This document shows positions 14,583 to 22,750 of a DNA stretch of 26,338 nt, piece after piece (position 1 is the stretch's first letter; every line of letters begins with the position of its first letter). A program made the position numbers and the translations under genes. The stretch comes from Syntrophorhabdaceae bacterium PtaU1.Bin034. GTDB taxonomy: Bacteria > Desulfobacterota_G > Syntrophorhabdia > Syntrophorhabdales > WCHB1-27. The notes under the pieces were generated by a model that was not told the origin of the DNA, searched no databases, and saw only the letters and a list, made by a program, of their open reading frames with translations. The DNA lies in assembly GCA_002067405.1 (NCBI GenBank), contig MVRP01000046.1:1-26338 (forward strand). Direction: 5' to 3'.

Positions 14583-16913
14583 ATGGACCAGAAGGAATTG
14601 AGGGCGCTTGAGTACCGATGCATTCAGGAGGAGCCGCCTTACTGCACGGCCGCTTGTCCGATTCACCTCGATGCCCGGGGGTTCATCGGGAAAATTGCCG
14701 CAGGCGCCTGGGATGAGGCATGGAAAATAATCACCAGGAACATGCCTGTACCGAACATCCTTGCCCGGATATGCGATCACCCGTGCGAGGATGTATGCAA
14801 GCGTCGCGAGGCAGGAGGCGCAGTCGCGATCTCCGAATTGGAGCGGGCGTGTGTTGCCAGAACACGCAGAACGGCCAAACCGCTCGCAGCGCCGAAAAAG
14901 AAGGACCGTGTGGCAGTGGTCGGAAGTGGCCTGTCCAGCCTTGTCGCGGCCTGGGACCTGCTGGTAAAAGGGTACCTGGTAACCATATTTGAAGCGGCTA
15001 TTCATCCGGGTGGCCCATTCAGGGCATTTCCCGCGCACATGTTGCCCGAGTCCGTCGTGGATGAGGAGATGGCGAACCTTCAGGCTATGGGGGCAGAACT
15101 GCGCGCCGGCATTCCCGTAACGGAAAAGGGATGGCTCGACCGGCTGGGACAGGAATTCGAGGCAGTTTACATAGGCCTCGATGCGGAGGTCACACCGGAC
15201 TTTCCCTGTGACGACAATGGAAACGTGCGTTCTGACCCGGCCACCCTGGCGACCGGGATGAGAGGCGTGTTTATCGGCGGCCGAAGACCGGTCGGGGAAG
15301 CCTTCTCTCCCATACTCAACGCTGCCGACGGCCGGAAGGCTGCGGTTTCCATCGACCGCTTCCTGCAGAAGGTCTCGATGACGGCTGCCAGGGAGAACGA
15401 AGGCCCGGTTGCAACACGTCTGTTCACAGGCATGGAGGGCGTGAAACCGGAGCCGGTCGTGCCGAAGTCAGACCCGGACGGCGCCTACTCCGACGACGAA
15501 GCTGTGGCCGAGGCAAAACGTTGTCTTCAATGCGAATGCCTCGAGTGCGTGAAGAACTGTCTCTACCTTGAGCGTTTCAAGGGTTATCCCAAGCGTTATG
15601 TCCGGGAGATTTACAACAACGAGACTATCGTGCTGGGTTCTCACGCCCACGCGAACAGACTCTTGAATCAATGCAGCCTTTGCGGCCTGTGCGGTGTTCT
15701 GTGTCCCAATGATGTCTCGATGGCCGATGTCTGTCTCGAAGGCAGGAGAAGTCTCGTCCGCCGGGGGAAGATGCCGCCGTCCGTTCACGATTTTGCGCTC
15801 CGGGACATGAATTTCAACAATACGGACCATTTCGCCTTAACCCGAGCGCAGCCGGGAACGGACAGGAGCGAGTTCATGTTCTTTCCGGGATGCCAGCTCA
15901 GCGGGTCTTCTCCCGAGCTTGTGGAACGCACCTACGATTACTTGAGGCAACACGCGCCGGGAGGCATCGGCCTCATGCTCCGTTGTTGCGGTGCTCCCGC
16001 GTACTGGGCAGGCCGGGACGATCTGTTCCGGGAGGGACTCGAGGAACTGCGGAAAGAATGGGAAGCGAAGGAGAGACCCAACGTGGTTCTTGCCTGCCCC
16101 ACGTGTTACAAGATCATGAAAGAACACCTGCCTGACATCAAGATCACGTCACTTTGGGAACTCCTCGATAAGGTCGGGCTGCCGCCGACCTCTCATCCGC
16201 CGCAACCTGCGGCTATTGCCATCGCCATCCATGATCCCTGCACATCCCGGTTTAAAAAGTCCATGCAGGCAAGCATCCGCTCGATCGTCGGCCGGTTGGG
16301 CTACAAGCCGGAGGAGATCGAACTGAGCGGCGATAAGACCGAATGCTGCGGCTATGGAGGCCTCATGTCTTTGGCGGAACCGGGTTTGGCCCGGGATGTG
16401 GCAAAAAGGAGGGCAGGGGCCGCTGCCTGTGACTGGGTGACCTATTGTGCCATGTGCCGCGATTCGTTGGCCGCATCAGGAAAACCGGTCGTCCACGTGC
16501 TGGACCTGATCTTTCATGGACCGGAAGGCTGGCGGACTGCCCGGCGGAGAGGGCCAGGATACTCCGAGCGTCACGAGAACCGGTCAAGGCTAAGGAAAAA
16601 GATGCTCTCGGAGGTTTTTGGCGAAGGAGGACGAGAAGTGGAACAGTATGAGAGGATCGTGCTGCACCTCTCTCCCGAGGTGCGGGAACGCATGGAAGAG
16701 AGGCGAATCCTCGTGGAAGACGTGCAGAAAGTGATCGATCACGCAGAGAAAACAGGCAACAAGATCTCCAGCAGGAAAACAGGTCATTGGCTCGCGTCCT
16801 TCAAGCCGCATGCAGTAACATACTGGGCGGAATATTCGGAAACCCCTGACGGATACGAGGTGCACAACGCCTACTCCCATCGCATGGAAATTGTCAGCGA
16901 GAATTCAATATGA
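14583..16913 (+). CDS. Pyridine nucleotide-disulfide oxidoreductase/dicluster-binding protein with HdrB-like half
   Basis: This 776-residue cytoplasmic electron-transfer protein, of the family I associate with D. vulgaris DVU1558, sits next to Mop-type aldehyde oxidoreductase genes. Modules in order: a GltD-type iron-sulfur start (C21, C25, C64, C68, C72); a short nucleotide-binding domain (VAVVGSGLSSLVAAWDL, about 110-126); cysteine groups CLQCECLECVKNC and CSLCGLCGVLCP; then two CCG-type domains. The second has DPC...ECCGYGG...YCAMC, the pattern that binds the non-cubane cluster in heterodisulfide reductase subunit B. A C-terminal part of about 110 residues (LSPEVRERMEERRILVEDV...) resembles no domain I can name. 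It may carry electrons from the aldehyde oxidoreductase to NAD(P) or a thiol acceptor. The nucleotide domain looks shortened. Confidence 0.85.
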   Translation: MDQKELRALEYRCIQEEPPYCTAACPIHLDARGFIGKIAAGAWDEAWKIITRNMPVPNILARICDHPCEDVCKRREAGGAVAISELERACVARTRRTAKPLAAPKKKDRVAVVGSGLSSLVAAWDLLVKGYLVTIFEAAIHPGGPFRAFPAHMLPESVVDEEMANLQAMGAELRAGIPVTEKGWLDRLGQEFEAVYIGLDAEVTPDFPCDDNGNVRSDPATLATGMRGVFIGGRRPVGEAFSPILNAADGRKAAVSIDRFLQKVSMTAARENEGPVATRLFTGMEGVKPEPVVPKSDPDGAYSDDEAVAEAKRCLQCECLECVKNCLYLERFKGYPKRYVREIYNNETIVLGSHAHANRLLNQCSLCGLCGVLCPNDVSMADVCLEGRRSLVRRGKMPPSVHDFALRDMNFNNTDHFALTRAQPGTDRSEFMFFPGCQLSGSSPELVERTYDYLRQHAPGGIGLMLRCCGAPAYWAGRDDLFREGLEELRKEWEAKERPNVVLACPTCYKIMKEHLPDIKITSLWELLDKVGLPPTSHPPQPAAIAIAIHDPCTSRFKKSMQASIRSIVGRLGYKPEEIELSGDKTECCGYGGLMSLAEPGLARDVAKRRAGAAACDWVTYCAMCRDSLAASGKPVVHVLDLIFHGPEGWRTARRRGPGYSERHENRSRLRKKMLSEVFGEGGREVEQYERIVLHLSPEVRERMEERRILVEDVQKVIDHAEKTGNKISSRKTGHWLASFKPHAVTYWAEYSETPDGYEVHNAYSHRMEIVSENSI

Positions 16914-17122
16914 GCGAGCGCAACGAGCAAACGGAAGGAAGCGGATATACCTGCACAAAATGCGGGGTCGAGATGGAACCAGCGAAAGTACAGGTGACTT
17001 ACCTGGGCAATAGCTTCATGATAGACGTTCTCAGGTGTCCCCGGTGCCGCCTCGTTCTCGTTACCGAGGATATCGCCGTAGGCAAGATGGCGGAAGCGGA
17101 AAAAGTCCTCGAAGATAAGTAA
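16910..17122 (+). CDS. DVU_1557 family small redox protein
   Basis: This 70-residue protein has two CxxC pairs (CTKCGVE near residue 15-18 and CPRCRL near 43-46), like a zinc ribbon or rubredoxin-like fold. Position and length match the family named after D. vulgaris DVU_1557. Its start overlaps the preceding stop by ATGA, so it is co-translated with the dicluster protein. Biochemical function is unknown to me; metal site and electron transfer are inference. Confidence 0.75.
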   Translation: MSERNEQTEGSGYTCTKCGVEMEPAKVQVTYLGNSFMIDVLRCPRCRLVLVTEDIAVGKMAEAEKVLEDK

Positions 17123-17178
17123 AACGAGGGACAGGGCGAAGAAGAAATGAGTGACAACGCCAGGGAAAGGAGGTTGAA

Positions 17179-17622
17179 ATGGACGATATTGGCATCCGTA
17201 TGCTCCAGCTGAAAATGGAAGGGTACTGCTGTACCCAGATTATGCTCCTCATGGCCCTTGAAACACAGGGCAAGACCAATGCCGACCTGGTGAGAGCGGC
17301 CGGTGGCCTGTGCTTTGGGGCCGGGATGAGCGGCGAGGTCTGTGGCGCCCTTTCTGGCGGCGCCTGCCTCATCTCCCTTTTCGCAGGTAAGGGTTCCGGG
17401 GAGGAGAAGGCCGATCTTCGGCTCCCCTCGATGATGAACGAATTGGTCTGGTGGTTCAGGGAAGGCCCCGGCGCGACCTACGGAGGCATACGCTGTGATG
17501 ATATTCTGACCCGGTATCCGGACAAGAGCGCCTGCGGCCCCATAGTAGCTGCGACGTACACCCGGGCCATGGAAATACTCTCGGCCTATGGACTGGGCCC
17601 GGTCGGGGCAGAGACCGAATAA
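17179..17622 (+). CDS. DVU_1555 family C-GCAxxG-C-C protein
   Basis: This 147-residue protein is of the C_GCAxxG_C_C family, thought to be redox-active or metal-binding. Conserved cysteines appear as YCCTQ (17-18), GLCFGAGMSGEVCGALSGGACL (45, 55, 63), and two later ones (RCDDI, SACGP). AGGAGG stands at good spacing before the ATG. It closes the aldehyde oxidoreductase-linked group. In D. vulgaris the same families sit with further molybdenum-related genes (an NTP transferase, a CoA ligase, a methyltransferase), none of which is here. Confidence 0.8.
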   Translation: MDDIGIRMLQLKMEGYCCTQIMLLMALETQGKTNADLVRAAGGLCFGAGMSGEVCGALSGGACLISLFAGKGSGEEKADLRLPSMMNELVWWFREGPGATYGGIRCDDILTRYPDKSACGPIVAATYTRAMEILSAYGLGPVGAETE

Positions 17623-17716
17623 TCCTGACTTTCGTATTTGACTTATTTGACTCCCCCATGGTCGTTGCAAACGATTCCGTGCGGACTCGCTGCAATCTCA
17701 CCGTTCCCTCGCCCAT

Positions 17717-17746
17717 TTGACATGTTTTTCAAATTGATGCTACGCT
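17717..17746 (+). promoter_or_regulatory. Candidate promoter for the hydantoinase/deacetylase operon
   Basis: TTGACA at 17717-17722 is a perfect -35 box. TACGCT (17741-17746) lies 18 bases downstream and is preceded by TGC, an extended -10. The -10 itself matches only three of six. It sits 107 bases ahead of the GTG start. The rest of the 230-base spacer 17623-17852 shows three copies of ATTTGAC (17636, 17645, 17715) and no gene. Confidence 0.45.
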
Positions 17747-17852
17747 CTTTCTGCGAGCTAAAGTATGTTATCCCGGCATAGTGACCCTGATCCGGCGGTT
17801 GTCCGTCTGAGGGTGTCTGAAGGTAATAATCGTAGAAAAGTGAGGGGCAGAC

Positions 17853-19535
17853 GTGTTAGTAGGTATTGATGTGGGCGGCACGTACACGGATGGAGTGCTG
17901 TTTTCTGATGGAACGGTGGTATACAGCGCGAAGCACTCTACGGACGAGAATGACCTGGAAGGGACCCTTCTCTCCGTCCTCGACGATCTCCTGAACCAAG
18001 CGGGGTCAAAAAGAATAAAGAGGATTGTTCTGGGAACCACCCTGGTGACCAATCTTTTAGCCACGGGGCGAACAGAACGGGCGGCGCTTCTGCTCTTGCC
18101 CGGCAGCGGCCTGCCCTTTTCCGCTTACGAGGGGATCAGCCCTGATACCTATTTTTTGAAGGGCAGCATCGACTTCCGCGGAAGAGAGATCGAGGAGCTT
18201 GACACAGAGGAGATCGAAAGGGTTCTGCAAGAGATAGACCGGGCGGGTATCCGCAGAATTGCAGTGGCGGGCAAGTTCTCTAACCGCAATAACAGGCATG
18301 AAACGGCTGTTCAGGAAATGATCCGCAGCCGCTATCCTTCCATGGAAGTCTGCACGAGCAACGCTATTTCCGGTCACCTCAACTTCCCGCGTCGCGCTGT
18401 CACCTGTTACTACACGGCAGCGACCTTGAAGGAGTGGAACCGCTTTGCCGACGGTATCGCGGCGGCCATAAGCGTGCGGCTTCCGGGTTGCGAGCTTCAC
18501 ATACTGAAAGCCGATGGCGGCACCACGACCCTGGAAGCGAGCCGGAAAAGACCTTGCGAAACCGTGTTTTCAGGTCCTGCAGCGAGCACCATGGGTGCTT
18601 TGGCCCTATGCCGCGCACCTGTAAATTCCGTTGTCGTGGACATCGGCGGAACAACTTCCGATATTTCCCTTCTTATTGGCGGACAGCCGCTCTATGCCTC
18701 GCGGGGAGCGCAAATCGACGGCCACCTTACCCACATCCGTTCCTTTGCCGTGAGTTCTACCGCTTTGGGCGGGGACAGCCCGGTACTCGATGAATCCGGA
18801 AAGGTAAGGGTGGGGGAGAGACGGTTGGGCGTTGCCGCCTGCTTTGGCGGTGAAGTGCCGACCGTGACCGACGCGTTCAACGTTCTAATGAGCCTGAATA
18901 TCGGCAACATGGAGGCATCGCGGGCAAAGCTTCAAGCCGTGGCCGATCGTTTGGGGCAACCGCTCGAAGAGCTTTGCCGGGCCGTTGCAGACCGGGTGAT
19001 AGGGATATTGAAAGCGCGGATAGAATACATGTTCAGCCTTTGGGAGAACGAGCCGGCTTATAAAGTGTGGGAAGTAGTGAATCGAAGAAAATTCCTCCTT
19101 CACCAAGTTGTTGGGGTCGGGGCGGCATCGCCTGCCATTGTTCCCGCACTTGCCAGGGAACTGGGCGTGGACTATTTCCTCCATCGCTATTCAGCGGTGG
19201 CGAACGCCCTCGGTGCTGCCGTGGCACGGCCCACCCTTGGCGTGGAGGTTCATGTGGACACCCAGGAACGGACCTGTACAATATCGCCCGGAGGCATGAC
19301 CCGCAGGGTCGATGATCGCAATTGCCAGATGGAGGACGTCCGGCAACTGGCCACACTTTTTCTTCACGATATCGGCCGTGAAAGAGGGCTTTCTGAATAC
19401 ACCGACGAAGCTCAGGTCTACCTGGAAGAGCAATTCAACGTCATAAGAGGTTCGAGACTGGTGGGCAAGGTCTTTGACGTGGGTGTCCAGATTACGCCCG
19501 GATTCATTCACGGATATGAGGGGGTGGCAGAATGA
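17853..19535 (+). CDS. Hydantoinase/oxoprolinase family ATPase (short HyuA-like)
   Basis: This 560-residue protein is of the HyuA/oxoprolinase N-terminal type, which uses ATP to open cyclic amides or activate small carbonyl substrates. Actin-like ATPase motifs are present: VGIDVGGTYTDGV at the start, VVVDIGGTTSDISLL in the middle, and SAVANALGAAVA near the end. The usual partner HyuB is absent and the protein is shorter than typical HyuA (near 690), lacking part of the C-terminal domain. GTG start at 17853 with GAGGGG 5 bases upstream. It overlaps the following deacetylase-like gene by ATGA, so both likely act on one substrate. Confidence 0.85.
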   Translation: MLVGIDVGGTYTDGVLFSDGTVVYSAKHSTDENDLEGTLLSVLDDLLNQAGSKRIKRIVLGTTLVTNLLATGRTERAALLLLPGSGLPFSAYEGISPDTYFLKGSIDFRGREIEELDTEEIERVLQEIDRAGIRRIAVAGKFSNRNNRHETAVQEMIRSRYPSMEVCTSNAISGHLNFPRRAVTCYYTAATLKEWNRFADGIAAAISVRLPGCELHILKADGGTTTLEASRKRPCETVFSGPAASTMGALALCRAPVNSVVVDIGGTTSDISLLIGGQPLYASRGAQIDGHLTHIRSFAVSSTALGGDSPVLDESGKVRVGERRLGVAACFGGEVPTVTDAFNVLMSLNIGNMEASRAKLQAVADRLGQPLEELCRAVADRVIGILKARIEYMFSLWENEPAYKVWEVVNRRKFLLHQVVGVGAASPAIVPALARELGVDYFLHRYSAVANALGAAVARPTLGVEVHVDTQERTCTISPGGMTRRVDDRNCQMEDVRQLATLFLHDIGRERGLSEYTDEAQVYLEEQFNVIRGSRLVGKVFDVGVQITPGFIHGYEGVAE

Positions 19536-20878
19536 AACCAACAGGCGTGCTTTTCTTTCCGGCCTTTGACTGGGCTATCAGCCCTACCCATCCCGAGAGG
19601 GAAGAACGGTTGCTCTACACCCGCGATCAGCTCTTTGAAGAGGGCATAATGGACTTGCCCCAGATCAGGGAGTATCATCCGCGGGTGGCGACAGCCAAGG
19701 AAATCTCCCGTGTGCACTTCTGCGTTCCCGATGTGACGAGCCGCGTTACCGAGGCCCATCTGGTTTCAGCCGGATCAGCGCTCGTAATGGCCGATGCATT
19801 CATGCAGCAAGAGGTGAAAAACGCGTTTGCCATCATCAGGCCGCCCGGCCATCATGCCATGACCGTCACCCACGGCAACCGTGGTTTTTGCGATATCAAT
19901 AACGAGGCAATCATGGTGGAGCACCTGCGCTCGACTTACGGTGTGAAGCGCCTGGCCATCGTCGACACTGACGTGCACCACGGGGACGGCACCCAGGAGA
20001 TCTTCTGGCACGATCCGGATGTGCTCTTTATTTCATTCCATCAGGACGGGCGCACCCTCTACCCGGGGTCCGGCTTCATCGACGAATTGGGCGGTCCCCT
20101 GGCCTATGGGACCACCATCAACATTCCCATGGCCCCACGAACAACGGACGAAGGGATTCACTACATCCTTGACAACCTGGCGCTGCCCATTTTGGAGGAA
20201 TTCAAGCCGGAGCTGGTGATCAACTCGGCAGGGCAGGATAACCACTATAGCGATCCCCTTGCGAACATGAGCTTTACCGCCCAGGGCTACGCCATTCTGA
20301 ACCAGAAGCTGAGACCGGACATAGCGGTTCTGGAAGGCGGCTATTCCGTCGAGACGGCCCTTCCTTACATCAACATGGGTATCGTTATGGCAATGGCGGG
20401 AATCGATTTTTCGAACCTGCGCGAACCGGATTACCGGCCTGACCGGTTCAAGGAATCCCCGAAAAACATGAGCTATATCAAGGAGCTCATTGCCCGGCAA
20501 CTTGCCAACTTCCGGGGAAGGGAGGCGGTGGTGGAAAGCAACCGGAAGAAGGGCAATGAATTTGAAACGACTTCCCGCTCCATCTTTTACGATACCGACT
20601 ACCTCAGGGAGGAGCAGCGTATCAGCCTGAGAATGTGCCCGGACTGCTGCGGATTCCGGACGATGACCTCGTCGGCGACCCAGAGAGACGGTAGTCGCTA
20701 TACGGTTTTTTGCATCTCTCTGCCGAACGCGAGCTGCCCGTCTTGTGTCGACCGGGCGCGAACCGGCTACGAGGATGAGAAAAGCAGGGCAGGATATGAC
20801 TACATTTACCTCCAGGACCGGGCCATGGATAAGTTCTGTTCGGTTGACGGCAGGACCGGAGACGAGGTCGTGCTGTAG
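19532..20878 (+). CDS. Histone deacetylase family zinc amidohydrolase with cysteine-rich tail
   Basis: This 448-residue protein is of the histone deacetylase/acetylpolyamine amidohydrolase superfamily, which in bacteria removes acyl groups from amines or polyamines. Catalytic residues are intact: RPPGHH with H107-H108, zinc ligands D147 and H149 (DTDVHHGDGT) and D236 (SAGQDNH, usually SAGFDAH), and Y271 (LEGGYS). The arginase-like fold ends near 330. The tail (about 369-405) has CPDC, a following Cys, then CPSC, suggesting a zinc ribbon not usual in the family. Start ATG overlaps the hydantoinase-like stop. The natural substrate is unknown. Confidence 0.88.
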   Translation: MKPTGVLFFPAFDWAISPTHPEREERLLYTRDQLFEEGIMDLPQIREYHPRVATAKEISRVHFCVPDVTSRVTEAHLVSAGSALVMADAFMQQEVKNAFAIIRPPGHHAMTVTHGNRGFCDINNEAIMVEHLRSTYGVKRLAIVDTDVHHGDGTQEIFWHDPDVLFISFHQDGRTLYPGSGFIDELGGPLAYGTTINIPMAPRTTDEGIHYILDNLALPILEEFKPELVINSAGQDNHYSDPLANMSFTAQGYAILNQKLRPDIAVLEGGYSVETALPYINMGIVMAMAGIDFSNLREPDYRPDRFKESPKNMSYIKELIARQLANFRGREAVVESNRKKGNEFETTSRSIFYDTDYLREEQRISLRMCPDCCGFRTMTSSATQRDGSRYTVFCISLPNASCPSCVDRARTGYEDEKSRAGYDYIYLQDRAMDKFCSVDGRTGDEVVL

Positions 20879-20893
20879 TCCTTCAGTCTTCGG

Positions 20894-21607
20894 CTAGTAT
20901 CGGTGCTTCTCGATAATCCGGATGAAATACCCCACAACGCCTGAGAGCACGTAGAGGGTGATAAAGAGGAGTATGATCCAGAACCTGAAGAGAAACAGGA
21001 GCACAAGAACGACAATCACGAGACCGGCGAGTTTGAGGCCATGGATGTTTTTGAACACGAAGGACTGCGGCTTTGCATAGGTCACGGTCGATACCATGAG
21101 AAAGCCGACGAGCAAAAAGATTGCGGCAAAGACGAATGCCGGAACAACACCCTGGGGAAAGCAGATAGCGGCGAGCGCCACCAGTATGCCGGCGATCGGA
21201 GAAGGAAGGCCGGAAAAGGAGCCTGCTGAAGACCGTATGTTGAACCGGGCCAGGCGATAGGCGGCGCAGATGGGAAAGACGGCAGCTACCAGGATGCCCA
21301 CATCGATGGTGCGGCCCGACAGAACAAGACTTATATCCGTGAGGTATGTCTTATATGCCAGATAGCCGGGGGCGACGCCGAAGGCAACGCAATCGGCGAG
21401 GGAGTCGAGTTCTTTGCCGATCGGGCTATCGACCTTGAGCCGGCGGGCGACCTGGCCATCGAGGCCGTCGAGCAAACCGGCAAGAAGGATCAGGAGGGCA
21501 GCAGTAATATAACCTTCCGGTGAATTGGTGCCAGAGAAGATGAGCGACACGAATCCGCAGGTGAGATTTCCCAGGGTAAGGAGATTCGGAATCCAGGCAA
21601 GCGCCAT
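20894..21607 (-). CDS. pssA: CDP-diacylglycerol-serine O-phosphatidyltransferase
   Basis: This 237-residue integral membrane enzyme makes phosphatidylserine from CDP-diacylglycerol and serine. The full CDP-alcohol phosphatidyltransferase motif is visible: D47-x2-D50-G51-x2-A54-R55-x8-G64-x3-D68-x3-D72. About seven hydrophobic segments are seen; the start IPNLLTLGNLTCGF is typical of PssA. AGGAG precedes the start codon. It is transcribed towards the deacetylase gene with only 15 bases between the two stop codons and no clear terminator there. Confidence 0.93.
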   Translation of the reverse strand: MALAWIPNLLTLGNLTCGFVSLIFSGTNSPEGYITAALLILLAGLLDGLDGQVARRLKVDSPIGKELDSLADCVAFGVAPGYLAYKTYLTDISLVLSGRTIDVGILVAAVFPICAAYRLARFNIRSSAGSFSGLPSPIAGILVALAAICFPQGVVPAFVFAAIFLLVGFLMVSTVTYAKPQSFVFKNIHGLKLAGLVIVVLVLLFLFRFWIILLFITLYVLSGVVGYFIRIIEKHRY

Positions 21608-21668
21608 CTTCGGTCTCCTGCCGGCTTACAAGAAAGAGATTGATTGATCTTTGTGAACTCTGTCTCCG

Positions 21669-21696
21669 AATATAAGGCCTGGCGCCACCCTGTCAA
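21669..21696 (-). promoter_or_regulatory. Sigma-70 promoter for pssA
   Basis: On the minus strand, TTGACA (21696-21691) is perfect and TATATT (21674-21669) matches five of six, with a 16-base spacer. The start of transcription would be near 21662, about 55 bases before the pssA ATG. This is the best consensus promoter in the window and suits a housekeeping lipid gene. Confidence 0.65.
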
Positions 21697-21761
21697 CAGC
21701 GCTTCCGTCGTTGTGTGGCATCTTCCGCATCCTCGCTTGCCTGCCCCGGCATCGATAATCC

Positions 21762-21790
21762 TTGACAGCCGTAAGGCCCGGTGCTACTCT
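21762..21790 (+). promoter_or_regulatory. nikR promoter
   Basis: TTGACA (21762-21767) is separated by 17 bases from TACTCT (21785-21790). It stands ahead of the nikR ATG, with AAGGAG (21809-21814) as ribosome site. The NikR-like operator starts on top of the -10 box, consistent with self-repression. Confidence 0.6.
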
Positions 21791-21807
21791 TCAAAAATTA
21801 GTATCAC
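21781..21807. promoter_or_regulatory. NikR-like operator in front of nikR
   Basis: GTGCTAC (21781-21787), 13 bases, GTATCAC (21801-21807). The halves are complementary in six of seven positions. As I recall, the NikR site predicted for delta-proteobacteria is GTGTTAC-N13/14-GTAACAC; each half here differs from it by one base. It covers the -10 box and the transcription start of nikR, so nickel-bound NikR would repress its own gene. Confidence 0.6.
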
Positions 21808-21819
21808 TAAGGAGAAAGC

Positions 21820-22236
21820 ATGTCTGATCTCTTTCGGTTCGGGGTTTCCCTGGAGAAGTCGCTTCTGGAGAAGTTTGACCGGTACATCCGGGAAAGAAAC
21901 TACACCAACCGTTCGGAGGCCTTTCGGGACCTTATCAGACAGGAGCTGGTTAAAAAAGAATGGATTGAAGGCGAAGACGTCGCAGGCGCCATAACCCTGA
22001 TCTACGACCATCACCGCAAGGACCTTCTCAATAAGATAACCGATATCCAGCACGACTATCAGAAGTTTATCATTTCAACGCAGCACATCCATCTGGACCA
22101 TGACAACTGTCTGGAAATCGTGGCGGTGAGAGGCAATTCCGTGGACGTCCAGCGGCTTGCAGATGTGCTCAAGTCGCTTAAAGGGGTGAAGCATGCAACC
22201 CTTTCAATGTCGAGCACCGGTACCCATATTGAATAA
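21820..22236 (+). CDS. nikR: Nickel-responsive transcriptional regulator NikR
   Basis: This 138-residue regulator has an N-terminal ribbon-helix-helix DNA-binding domain (FRFGVSLEKSLLEKFDRYI...NRSEAFRDLIR) and a C-terminal ACT-like nickel-sensing domain. The four nickel ligands of E. coli NikR (H76, H87, H89, C95) are all found two positions later as H78, H89, H91 and C97. With nickel bound it represses uptake genes in studied organisms. Its own promoter carries a matching split operator, and the next genes encode a TonB transport system. Confidence 0.95.
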   Translation: MSDLFRFGVSLEKSLLEKFDRYIRERNYTNRSEAFRDLIRQELVKKEWIEGEDVAGAITLIYDHHRKDLLNKITDIQHDYQKFIISTQHIHLDHDNCLEIVAVRGNSVDVQRLADVLKSLKGVKHATLSMSSTGTHIE

Positions 22237-22238
22237 GG

Positions 22239-22287
22239 GTACTATTTTTTGACCTGTTGGTAGCACGTAATGTGATATCGTGCCACC
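22239..22287. promoter_or_regulatory. Putative NikR operator and promoter ahead of exbB
   Basis: GTACTAT (22239-22245), 14 bases, GTAGCAC (22260-22266) resembles the nikR operator; the left half matches GTGCTAC at five of seven. A further half-site GTGCCAC (22280-22286) makes a second inverted repeat, GGTAGCACG-N11-CGTGCCACC (22259-22287), eight of nine pairs. TTGACC (22249-22254) lies between the halves as a -35 box with TGTGAT (22271-22276) as a weak -10. Repression of the transport genes by NikR is inferred. Confidence 0.45.
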
Positions 22288-22324
22288 TAAGGAAAATCAC
22301 AGGCTGAAGCAAGAGGGATTTACG

Positions 22325-22750
22325 ATGGCATGGCTCGGTTACCTGGTTGATTACGGCATCATAGGATTGCTGGTGCTTCTTTCTATCATCTCGTTGTCCA
22401 TATTTGTGGAAAGACGGCTTTTTCTCAGGAGGATCGACCCGGGCCGCTATGAAGGCAGCAGGCGTTCGCTGGAGATAGCCATTACACGAAAGCTCGGCAT
22501 TATTGCCTCCATTGGAAGCAATGCGCCGTACATCGGTCTTCTCGGCACGGTACTGGGCATTATAATGACCTTCCATACCATAGGCACCGAAGGGTATGTG
22601 AACGCGGCACGGATCATGGTCGGCCTTGCCCTGGCCCTCAAAGCCACTGCAATAGGCCTGGTCGTTGCCATACCATCCATCGTTTTTTATAACACCCTTC
22701 TGCGCCGGGTCAAAGTGATCCTTCTGGAATGGGATGACCGGCATGGATGA
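22325..22750 (+). CDS. exbB: TonB-system energizer ExbB
   Basis: This 141-residue proton-channel subunit is of the MotA/TolQ/ExbB family, in the short form found with small metal-uptake TonB systems. Three membrane segments are visible: IIGLLVLLSIISLSIFVE near the start, then IGSNAPYIGLLGTVLGIIMTF and VGLALALKATAIGLVVAIPSIVFYN, both typical of the family. ATG 22325 is chosen because it has GAGGG upstream and begins just before the first membrane segment; an in-frame GTG at 22280 lies inside the operator repeat. The end overlaps exbD. Confidence 0.92.
   Translation: MAWLGYLVDYGIIGLLVLLSIISLSIFVERRLFLRRIDPGRYEGSRRSLEIAITRKLGIIASIGSNAPYIGLLGTVLGIIMTFHTIGTEGYVNAARIMVGLALALKATAIGLVVAIPSIVFYNTLLRRVKVILLEWDDRHG

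Noticed and set aside
22280..22324. GTG start for exbB at 22280
   Set aside because: It lies within the operator-like inverted repeat and lacks a ribosome site; ATG 22325 fits the membrane topology.
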